Shown here piece by piece: positions 1 to 10,654 of a DNA stretch of 24,457 nt. Every line of letters begins with the position of its first letter. Position 1 is the stretch's first letter. Below the pieces are notes generated by a model that saw only the letters and a list, made by a program, of their open reading frames with translations, was not told where the DNA came from and did not search any database. Where the stretch lies: positions 1 through 24,457 of the forward strand of contig JNEM01011031.1 of NCBI GenBank assembly GCA_000697335.1, in the 5' to 3' direction. Position numbers and translations under genes: made by a program. The stretch is from Conidiobolus incongruus B7586. Taxonomy: Eukaryota > Entomophthoromycota > Entomophthoromycetes > Entomophthorales > Conidiobolaceae.

Positions 1-98
1 AAATTAAATAATTTATAAATTAGTTTGAATTATTAATTAATATTTTCTTTCTTTGTAGTTTATTTTTTATTACTAAAAATAATTCAAATAATATAAGT

Positions 99-496
99 TA
101 TTAAGAGACTAATTCTCTAAATTCTTATATATACTTTTATATAATTCAACTAACTATAAATTATATGATTAATTTATACTTTTATAGTTAAATTAATTAT
201 ATAAATAGCATTAAATTATTTAATAAACTAGGTTCTTCTCTTTTCTTCTTAATTCTTATTATTTCTTATTTTTTCATTATTCCTAAGATTAAAACTATAT
301 CTTATTAATACTATAATATATTAATATTATCTAAAATAAATCTTAATATATTAGTGATTTGTTTTAATTTAAAGCTCAATTAAACTTAGTCTATATTTGC
401 ATGCTATAATTATATTATAGTATTATATTTTATGTTATATTATTATAACATTAAATTTTCTTTAATATTATATTAGTATTTATTATTATGTTTATA
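99..496 (+). repeat. 5' LTR of the Ty3/gypsy fossil
   Basis: This 398-bp stretch aligns along its whole length with the interrupted 3' LTR (7379-7481 plus 8984-9279) and with the inverted solo LTR at 1106-1504. The differences between copies are almost all transitions. The direct flank 94-98 matches 9280-9284 as the target duplication. Confidence 0.88.
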
Positions 497-649
497 TAGT
501 AGCAATAAAAAAACTATTAAAAATTTACTTAAAATTAATAATTACCTGTAACAAGTTTATTTATTATTATTCTTAATTTTATTTATAATTTATTTTATTT
601 TAATTTAATATTATATACTATAATACCATTAAAAAAAGATACCCTTATA

Positions 650-867
650 TACTAACCTATAAAAGTAAGTTATAAAATCAAAAATATATATATTTTAATT
701 AATAACTAAAACAATTGTATATATTAGATTATTTGAAACTATAATATATAATTAAGGTATATTATTTAATAATAAATAAATATATTTAAATAAATTTAGT
801 AAACTATTAGCAAAAGTATTAGACTTTAATATTTAATTAAGGTAAATTATAAATTTATAGGTTTTTG
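650..867 (+). repeat. Left terminal inverted repeat of Tc1-like copy A, IR/DR type
   Basis: The outer and inner ends of this arm carry the same 12-mer, gtaagttataaa at 665-676 and a one-transition variant at 842-853. The matching right arm (2413-2629) holds them inverted at 2603-2614 and 2429-2440. Two direct repeats inside each ~200-bp inverted repeat is the IR/DR layout known from Sleeping Beauty-like Tc1 elements, where they are transposase binding sites. That role here is inference. Confidence 0.7.
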
Positions 868-1105
868 AGATAAAGAGATATATTTAACAATATATAATTA
901 TATTTTTTTCTCTTTTTGTTATTATTTTATATAATATTTTATAGATATATTAAATTTTTTTTATTAATATCATTATACTTAAATCCCTCTCTAAAAAAAT
1001 TTATTTATGTATCAATTAACTTTATAAAGAAGGTAAATCAACTTGAGATATTATTAGAATTACTAGTGTTAGTTAATCTACTATAGTTAAAGCTATTAAA
1101 GATAG

Positions 1106-1504
1106 TGTAAGTGTTGTGGTAGTTAAACTAATATAGTGTAGAGGAAGACTTAATATAAAAGTAGTGTGGCACAGAATGTGGTAATATAATGTGGCTGTAG
1201 TGTGCAAGTGTAAACAAAGTTTAATTAAGCTTCAAACTAGGATGAGTCACCGATATATTAAGATTTATATTAGGTAGTGCCAATATCCTACAATATCAAC
1301 AGAATATAGTCTCAATCTTAGAAATAGTGTAAAAGTAAAAATAGTAAGAATTGAGAGGAAAAAAGAGGAACCTAGTTTATTAGATAATTTAATACTATTT
1401 ATACAATTAATTTAACTATATAAGTATAAATTAATCATATAATTTATAGTTAATTGGATTATATGAAAGTGTATATAAGAATTTAGAGAACTAGTCTCTT
1501 AACA
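1106..1504 (-). repeat. Solo LTR of the same Ty3/gypsy family, inside Tc1-like copy A
   Basis: This 399-bp sequence is the reverse complement of the LTR at 99-496. It has intact TG...CA ends and a perfect 5-bp target duplication, gatag, at 1101-1105 and 1505-1509. Copy B of the Tc1-like element runs uninterrupted through the matching point, which confirms the empty site. It is visibly less AT-shifted than the LTRs of the surrounding element, so it looks younger. No internal retrotransposon sequence remains, as expected after LTR-LTR recombination. Confidence 0.9.
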
Positions 1505-4500
1505 GATAGCAATAAAGAAACATTTAAACTTAAACTTAAGTGTATTAAGATTATAGATGAATATAATGAGAAATATATTTATAGGTTAGTTAGTACAGGT
1601 AAATATAGTACTATTGTAAAAATATAACAAGAACTATAAAACTATACAAGAATAATAATTAACACTAATATTATTATATATACTTTATATTAATATAGAT
1701 ACCACTTACATTTTAAGAAAAAACACCTTTAACTAAAAAAATCTTATTATAAAGCTAGGTAAAAATTTAAATATTACCACTAATATTAAATTAAACCTAA
1801 TTAGAGTAAGGTTATTTAATTTAATAAAACAAAAATATATTTTAGTAAATTTGATAAAAAAGCTAAATGCTTCAAAAAAAATATAAAACTATTTTATAAC
1901 TATTATGTTAGTTTTACCTAAAAATACAATAATAAGTTAATTATTGTTTAGGGATATATATTATTTTTAAGTATAAGGTATAAGGTATCTTTGTAAAGTT
2001 AATAGGGGAATTAATACTAAAATATACTAAAGTATTTTAAATAATAAATTAAAAAAAACCATTGAATAATATAGGTTAAAAAAATCTGATGTTATTTTCT
2101 AGAAAGATAATGCTTTTTATTATACTATAGCTTTTACTACCAAATAGCTTAAAAATAATAAAATAATAGTTATAAAGTAATTTCTTTAATTTTTTAACTT
2201 TAATTTAATTAAATATCTTTGGGATTAGTTAAAAAAGCTATTAAAATTTTCCCCTAATAAAAAAATTTAAATCAACTTTAAAAATATGTTTAAGAAATAT
2301 AGAACAAGATTAACTTTTCTTAATATAAGAAGTTAGTTGATTTTATACCTTACAAACTTAAAAAAGTTAGAAAAGTTAATGATAGATATACTAAGTTTTA
2401 ATTTTTTTTATCACCAAAAACCTATAAATTTATAACTTACCCTAGATAAAATTTAAAGGTTTATATTTTAACTAATTAATAATTAAATATCATTATTTAA
2501 TGATATACAAATTAATAAATATAATAGATTTTAATTATTTAATTTAAGTTTATTTTATTAAATATTAATTAAGTTATTAGTAAAAATATAAGTGTTTTTA
2601 ATTTTATAACTTATTTTTACAAGTTAGTGTATTATTTTAATAATGATAATAGTTTAATTATTAAGTAAACTAAAGTTTTTAATTTTTAAGAGTTTACTAC
2701 CCTCTAAAGAATTTATATTAAATAACCTTTGGTTAAGAAAAATATAACTCAAAAAGCTTAAATCTAATAAACTAATTATTTTATTATAATTAATATATTA
2801 AACTACTATTTTAGTATCTTTAAAGATAAACTTACTATTTATAATAATTTTAAAAACTTTTGCAAACTTAAAAACTATTTTAAAAATATAAAGAATTATC
2901 TTAATTTAAGTTTTGATGAAGATTTAAATAATATCTTTTAATTAGCTATTTTTTTTAGAAAAAATTACTTATATTTAATAGTTAATTTATTATAAGTTTA
3001 ATCTTAAAAAGTTTCTAAGAGGATAACTTACTATAAAAATATAAACCTATTAATAATTAAAAAAACCTTTTAAAAAAAATATTACTTAAAAAATTAAGTT
3101 TAATTAATAAAAGAAAAACTTTCTTAACTTAAACAAAAAACTTTTATAAGATAATTAATTAAGATATTTAATAAGATATATTTAAACATATTAAATATCA
3201 CTGAAAAAGAATAAATCTACAAGCTATTATAATACCTTAATTTTCAAATAAAACTCTAGTTAGTTAATAAAAAACATTTTAATAATATGTTTTTTTTAAT
3301 ATTTATAATATAGTAATTATAATTGATGATATTTTTTATTTAATAATTAAATTTTTTTATTTTAAGAATTAATTTTTTAAAACTTATTTTAACTTACTTA
3401 AATCTCAAATAATAAATATTTTTGCTTTAAAACTCTATAAGAAAATCTTTAGTGAAGAAGTTAAAGGTTATTTAAAAATAAATAAAGGTTATTATTATTG
3501 TTGAAATATATAAGTTAACTATAAAGTTAATAAATGTTTTCTTAAGAAGCAATATTTGTTTAATTCTCAAAAATCTTAATTTACTAATCACAAACCAAAC
3601 TTAAACAATATTAATATCATCTTAAAATCATTTTCTTTAGAATTAGTAGATTTTAATCTAATTTACAAAATTTTTAATAGATTAATAATTCTACAAATTA
3701 AATTATATATATTAAAGAGATCCAACTAATAAAATTATTAGAAACTAGAAATAATCTAGTAATTAATTTATCTTATAAATCTTTACCTTTAACTATTATT
3801 TTATTATTTATTTTAACTAGATACTTTATAAATATAATTGTTAATGTTTTAATTAACTTTAATTCTTTTAGTTATATTATCTCTTCTTTTATTATTATAA
3901 AACTATCTTTACCTACTTAAAAAAGTAGTTTAATAATTAAATATATTAATATTTTAATAGAATAAATATTTAATACTATATTTAAATATTTACTATTACT
4001 TCTTAACTATTCCTAATATATTAAATTCCTAGTTAGTAACATTAGTTATAATTTTATATTAGGTTAAAATTAGTTTGAATATTATAGTTTTTTATCTATA
4101 AGTATTATTCTAAAAAGTTATAAATTTATTTTTTTTATATTTTAAAAAAAAATTAATAGAATTAATCTCAAAAAATTTATATTACTTTATTATAAAACTA
4201 TTAGATATTTTACCTAATACCAACTTTATAATTGTATTAAATAATTTTATTATTATAAATAGAAACTAATATAAAAAACTAATTAAAAACCTTAATAATC
4301 TATAAAGATATATATTTATTTATTATTCATCTATTAATATTTCATCTATTAATTTCAATCAAGTTATAACTAATAATCACTTTTTATATAAGATAATAGA
4401 TTAATTTGCTAATGTTTTTGAATTTATAAGTAAATTACCTTTTAAATATAATATTAAATATAAAATTAAACTTCTTTTAGGTATACAACTATATTAAAAG

Positions 4501-7378
4501 CTTACTTATCATTTATCTCTTAAATAATATCAAATTTTGAAAGAAGAAATCTAAAAATTACTTGAAAATAAGTATATTAAACCTTTTTCTTTATTATAAA
4601 AATTTCTCATTCTCTTTATATAAAAAGCTGATGATAGTTAAATATTATATATTAATAACTATGTTTTAAACTTTAAAATTATTAAAGATAAAGTTTTATT
4701 ATTAAACCTATATAATATTAAAAATAAACTACTTAATCTATTATATTCACTAAATTAAATATTAGAAATAGTTATTATAAAATTAAAGTTAAACAAAATT
4801 CTATTTTTTTAACTATTTTCAATATTTTATTAAACTATTATAAATTTATTATTATAAACTTTAGATTATATAATCCTTTTATAACTTTTATTTAATTTAT
4901 CAATTCCCTTTTTAACCTTATTTTTAATAACTTTATAATTACTTATCTTAATAATATATTAATCTATTCATAAACTAAAGAAAAATATATTTAATATATT
5001 AATTAAATTTTACAAATTATTCAAAAATATAAATTACTTTTAAAACTATCAAAATATATTTTTGGTGCCTCTTCTATCTTTTTTTATAATTATATTATTT
5101 TTTTTAAAAAATTAACATTTATTTAACTAAACTTAATAATATAAAAGCTTTATTATATCTACAAATAAAAATCAACTTATATTTATACTTTAATTGTTAA
5201 GTTACTTTAAAGATTAAATTAATTCTTTTGTTGAACTTATAACTCCTTTAACTAATTTCTTAAGAAAAAACTCTTTTTTGAATAAACCCTATTATATATT
5301 TTTTTACATGAATGCTTTAATTTTCTATTTTATTAATATTTTTACTTTATCTTTTTTTAACCTTAAACTACCTATTATTATTTTTACTAATTTTAATTTT
5401 TTTTTAATTAGTAGATAGTTAACCTAATTTATATTTAATTTATATTTTACCTTATAATTATGGGATAAAATAATAAATAAAAGAGAATAAGTTGAGTTTA
5501 ACTTTATAAACATTATTTTAAAGCTTATAATATTTTAGTTAAGAAAAATAAAGCTAGTTAAATTAAAATACCTAGTTTATAAACAAGAACTCTTTATTTT
5601 AGTAAAAATAATCAAAAATCACTCATATTTCTTATTTTATAACCTTTTCTTAATATTTACAGATTATAAATCACTTATCTACTTAAACACTGAAAAGTAT
5701 TTATTAAGAAAGTAAATTGAATAGATTAAAACTATTTAAGCTTACTCTTTCTTTATCTAATATCTTTTAATAAAATTATATTATAGATACTTTGTTAAAA
5801 AATCTTATATATTTATCTTTCTATTTTAATTACAAAAACCCAATAGATATTAACTTAATAATTATTAAAAAAGGAAAATAAAGAATTTATTAAACTATTT
5901 TAAAAAATATTACTAAATAATAATTTCTTTATTTTAATTAAAGAAAAACTCTCTAAACTATTAAAAAACTAATTAAAATATGTTAAAAGATTTAAAATCA
6001 TTAATAACTTATTATATTATAATAATTGTTTATATATCTTTAATATTCTTAAGATTTAACAAGTAATATTTAATAAATATTATAATATACTTATTAAAGG
6101 ATATTAAAAATAGTTAAAGATTATTAAGAGAATTAAAATAAAATATTACTAGCTTTCTTTAATTAAATTAATTTAGAAATATATTAATACTTGTGATATA
6201 TATTAAAGAATTAAATAAATACCTAATTAAAATATAATAAATTTATTCCCTTATAAGTCTTTAATAAAATTTAATAATAAATTTAATTTCATTTTATAAA
6301 AATTCTTAAATTAACAACTAGTTATAGTAATTTATTAATTATAATTTTTTTATTTTCTAAATATATTTATTTTATTCCTTGTTTCTAAACTTTTATAGTT
6401 AAAGATATTATATAACTATTATTCTCTAATATTTTTATTTATTATAAAATTCCATAAACTATTATATTTAATAAAGATATATAATTCAACTCTTAATTTT
6501 AAATGTCACTATTTTTTTCCTTTAAGATTAACTTAACTATATCTACTATTAATCATCATTAAACTAATAAACTTGTGAAAAGAATTATTAAAATTTTAAA
6601 GTTAATAATTAAAGTATATATTAACACTAATCAATTAAATTAAAATACCTATATCTACCAATTTTAATATTTATTCAACACTTTTTTCAATAAATTAATA
6701 GTTTTCAACCTTTATTTTATCAATTATAATAAATATCTTAACTTAATAATTGCCCCAAAACTTTAAATCAACTTATCTTTAGATATTATTGAATTTTAAT
6801 CTAATATCAAATATATTAATTTTTTTATTAAATTTAACTTAGAAGAGAATTAAAAAATTATAAAATAATAATATTTAAAATTATTTAAAAATCCTCTTAA
6901 ATATAAAACTAGTATGTTTATATACTTAAAACAATCTACCTTTAAACTTATCTTACTCAAATCTAGCTTAATTCAAAATACTTGCTATTATATTATAATC
7001 CTTATAAAATTCAATTTATTGATTTAAATTTTAAAAATATTATTTTAAAATTACCTCTAATTTTAAAAATTAACTTTAGCTTTCATATATCTAAAATCAA
7101 ACCTTATTTTGAAAATTTTAATACTTTTCTTAATTAATTAAAAACTTTAAAACTAGATTTAATTATTAATTAAAATAAAGAAAAAGAATACTATATTGAT
7201 TATATAATTAAATTTAAATTTATTAAGAATAAGCTTTATTTTTATATAAAATAAATAAGTTATTTTATTAAAGAAGTTATATAAGAACCTTTAAAAAATA
7301 TTAAAAATATCTTAACTTATTATACTTATTTACAAAAATCTAAGGAATGTGTTTCTTTTAAGAAACTTATTAAGGGAG

Positions 7379-9279
7379 TATTAAAAAACTAATTCTTTAA
7401 ATTCTTATATATACTTTTATATAATTTAATTAACTATAAATTATATAATTAATCTATATTTTTATAACTAAATTAATTCTACACTAATTTACAAAAGTAA
7501 ATTATAAAATCAAAAACACTTATATTTTTACTAATAACTTAATTAATATTTGATAAAATAGACTTAAATTAAATAATTAAAATCTATTATATTTATTAGT
7601 TATATATATCATTAAATGATGATATTTAGCTATTAAGTGGTTAAAATATAATCCTTTAAATTTTACCTAAGGTGAGTTATAAATTTGTAGGTTTTTGGTG
7701 ATAAAAAAAAATTAAAATTTAGTGTATCTACCTTTAACTTTTCTAACTTCTTTAAGTTTGTAGGGTATAGAATCAACTAACTTCTTACACTAAAAAGGGT
7801 TAATCTTGTTTTATATTTCTTAAATATATTCTTAAAGTTGATTTAAATTTTTTATTGGGGGGAAAGCTTTAATAACTTTTTTTAACTAATCCTAAAGGTG
7901 TTTAATTAGATTAAAGTTAAAAAATTAAAGAGGTTACTTTATAACTATTATTTTATTATTTTTAAATTATTTGGTAATAAAAGTTATAGTATAACAAGAG
8001 GTATTATTTTATTAGAAAATAACATTAGATTTATTTAACCTATATTATTCAATGGTTTTTTTCAATTTATTGTTTAGAATACTTTAATACATTTTAGTAT
8101 TAATTCCCCTATTAACTTTATAAAGATACCCTACACCTAAAAACAACATATATCCCCAAATAATAATTAACCTACTATTATACTTTTAAGTAAAATTAAC
8201 ATAATAGTTATAAAGTAGTTTTATATTTTTTTTAAAATATCTAACTTTTTTATTAAATCTACTAAAGTATATTTTTGTTTCATTAGATTAAATAACCTTA
8301 CTCTAATTAATTTCAGTTTAACATTAGTAGTGATATTTAAACTCCCACCTAATTTTATAGTGGGATTTTTTTAGTTAGGGGTGTTTTTTCTTAAAGTGTA
8401 AGTAGTATCTATGCTAATATAAAACACATATGATAATATTAATGCTAACTAATATTTTTATATAGTTTTATAATTCTTGCTATATTTCTACAGTAGTACC
8501 ACACTTGCTTATATTAATTAACCTATAAATATACTTCTTATTATATTCATCTATAATTTTAGCACACTTAAGTTTAAGTTTAAATTTTTCTTTATTGCTA
8601 TTCTTAACAACTTTAACTATAATAGACTAGCTAACACTAGTAATTCTAACAATATTACAAGTTGATTTACCTTCTTTATCAAGTTAATTAATATACAAGT
8701 AGATTTTTTTAAAGAGGGATTTAAGTATAATGATACTAATAAAAAAAATTTAATATATCTATAAAATATTATATAAAATAATAGCAAAGAGAGAAAAAAG
8801 ATATGGTTATATATTATTAAATATATCCCCTTATCTCAAAAACCTGTAAATTTATTTATTATTAAATAATATACCTTAATTATATATTATAGTTTCAAGT
8901 AATCTAATATATACAATTGTTTTAGTTATTAATTAAAATATATATATTTTTGATTTTATAACTTACTTTTACAGGTTAGTATATAAATAATATTGAATTA
9001 TTTAATAAACTAGGTTTTTTTCTTTTCTTCTTAATTTTTATTATTTCTTATCTTTTTCATTATTTCTAAAATTGAAACTATATCCTATTAATACTATAGT
9101 ATATTAGCATTAGCTAAAATAAATCTTAATATATTAGTGACTTATCCTAATTTGAAGCTTAATTAAACTTTGTTTATATTTGTATACTATAACTATATTA
9201 TAACATCACATTCTATGTTATACTACTTTTACATTAAATTTTCCTCTATATTATATTGGTATTTATCACCACACTTACA
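7379..9279 (+). repeat. 3' LTR of the Ty3/gypsy fossil, split by a Tc1-like element
   Basis: The left part (7379-7481) and right part (8984-9279) together make a 399-bp LTR, the same length as the other copies. The split lies at a TA dinucleotide that is duplicated on both sides (7480-7481 and 8982-8983) of the Tc1-like insertion. It ends in an intact CA and is followed by the target duplication at 9280-9284. Confidence 0.88.
7482..8981 (-). mobile_element. Tc1-like DNA transposon, copy B (uninterrupted, 1.5 kb)
   Basis: This is a 1500-bp copy of the same element as 650-2629 in opposite orientation, flanked by TA duplications (7480-7481 and 8982-8983) inside the 3' LTR. The transposase reads on the minus strand from about 8710 to 7715. 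Recognisable blocks include WGYMLFLGVGYLYKVNRG (about 8092-8172) and a C-terminal VDSIPYKLKEVRKVKG run (7715-7778); both resemble the DDE_3/Tc1 transposases common in fungi. The SDE block of the catalytic core is recognisable but reads SNE, and several stops interrupt the frame, so it is dead. It is less decayed than copy A. The end near 8850 lacks about 73 bp that includes the inner repeat, so its two ends are now asymmetric. Confidence 0.87.
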
Positions 9280-9284
9280 TGAGT

Positions 9285-10654
9285 TATACTTAATTAAATA
9301 TATTAAATATATATTATATCAAAACTTTTTATATTTATTTTAAAATTTTTATTAAAATTATGAAAATTTATATATTAATATTTAATAAAAGAGAAAATAA
9401 AAATATTATATTAAAATAAAGCAATATAAATCTCATTAATAAATTCACCTTTAAAAACTAAATAAAAAATCTAATACTATTTTAATTGATTATAGTAATT
9501 AATATTTATAGACAAAATATTTATTTTTAAGAATTTTTAAAAGGGATTGTTTATAATTCATATATAATTTTATTTTTAAATATAAACATATATTAAAAAT
9601 CTCAAATTTATCAATTATAAAACTATAATATCAAAACTTTTTTTATTTATATCTTAATAAAAGTTAATTAACTCTAATCACTTTAGTTTTAATATAAGCA
9701 TTTGTTATATAATAAGATATTTATTTTGAATTTATATCAATTAATTTAAAATTAAAAATCGAAAAATATAATATATCGATATAATTAATGCTCAAATGCT
9801 TTGATAACCTTGAAATTATAAAAATAATAGTATTTTTAATATTTATTTTTACTAATAAATAAACGACTAATAGTAAAAATTCACTATTTAAATATTAATA
9901 AATTTTAAATAATATATTTTCTAGATTTAAAATGGCAAATATAATGATAAATGATAGTTTTAAATAAAATATTGTCTTTACAAATTATTCAAAATCTTAA
10001 ATAATTATAGAGGGTTTAAGATTAAGTTTGAATAATACTGAAATAAAAAACCTTTAATAATTATTACCTAGTTTAAACATAAATTCTACTTTAAATTTTT
10101 AAATCACAATATTCTATTCAAAAATAATTATAAATGAAGATATATATAGCATGATAATATTAATTCACTTAAATGGTTTATATATAATTTAACTTTTAAA
10201 CTAACGATATCTTTGAAAAATCATAACTGAAAAAATTTGCCATTCTTCTTTTTCTTAACTGATATATAATCCAAAATTGAAAATTCAAATCTAAAAATTC
10301 AATTAAATGATGCACAAAACTATAAATATCTACTTGTGTAAACCATTGATTCTTAAAATAACTGCTTTGATTCAATTTTGGTATCCTTGAAAATATTGAA
10401 ATGTTATGATATTTAGAAGTATTAGTATTAAAATTAAAAATTTATTAAATATATCAAATTGAATAAGGAGAATTTTGTTTTTCTTTGATTTTATAGTTAA
10501 TAAAAATTTTGACCTGAAAATATTTTAGTTGAAAATTAATAAAAAATTATTTAAAATATATATGTCACTAAAAAATTAGTATTGAATCCAGTGAATAATG
10601 TTAATAATTGTTGCGAAGTTCAAAATTAATAATAATTATTTTATATTAAAAATT
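9285..10654. other. AT-rich spacer between the transposon nest and the acyl-CoA synthetase gene
   Basis: This stretch is nearly pure A/T. I see no open frame of useful length, no repeat shared with the elements to its left, and no RNA gene. Its right part should hold the 3' untranslated region of the acyl-CoA synthetase gene. Confidence 0.6.

Larger units (their letters stand above)
650..2629 (+). mobile_element. Tc1-like DNA transposon, copy A (disrupted by a solo LTR)
   Basis: This is a Tc1/IS630-type transposon inserted at TA (648-649 and 2630-2631) in the leader of the Ty3/gypsy fossil. It is about 1576 bp without the LTR insertion and its TSD. It has terminal inverted repeats of about 215 bp (650-867 and 2413-2629) whose outer ~60 bp and inner ~30 bp are best conserved. 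A degenerate transposase reads on the plus strand from about 1040 to 2410. It contains a VRK/K-G-Y-TK-type tail near 2375-2400 and a region near 2210-2240 resembling the DLNPIENLW block of Tc1 transposases. The frame carries many stops and the catalytic acidic residues are mostly altered, consistent with C-to-T/G-to-A decay. A solo LTR at 1106-1504 splits the transposase. Relative to copy B it keeps an extra 73 bp (781-853) that contains the inner repeat of the left end. Confidence 0.85.
99..9279 (+). mobile_element. Ty3/gypsy LTR retrotransposon fossil, with later insertions
   Basis: Two LTRs of about 399 bp in the same orientation (99-496, and 7379-9279 once an insertion is removed) flank an internal region. 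The element is bounded by 5-bp target duplications at 94-98 and 9280-9284 that match except for one transition. Weak but ordered similarity to Ty3/gypsy proteins is seen on the plus strand: a zinc-knuckle-like patch near 3490-3540, protease near 3830-3930, reverse transcriptase about 4430-5100, RNase H about 5550-5720, integrase zinc finger about 6000-6230, integrase core about 6270-6800, and a C-terminal integrase patch near 7000-7130. Reverse transcriptase before integrase is the Metaviridae order. A purine run at 7371-7378 just before the 3' LTR fits a polypurine tract, and 497-506 just after the 5' LTR may be the primer-binding site. With both Tc1-like insertions removed it is about 5.7 kb. 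It is thoroughly dead, with dozens of breaks and no long open frame. It looks old, but RIP-like mutation makes LTR dating unreliable. Confidence 0.88.

Noticed and set aside
1-9300. Mitochondrial or other organellar DNA because of the extreme AT content
   Set aside because: The stretch is fully explained by transposable elements with target duplications, is continuous with nuclear intron-containing genes, and has no mitochondrial genes or tRNAs.
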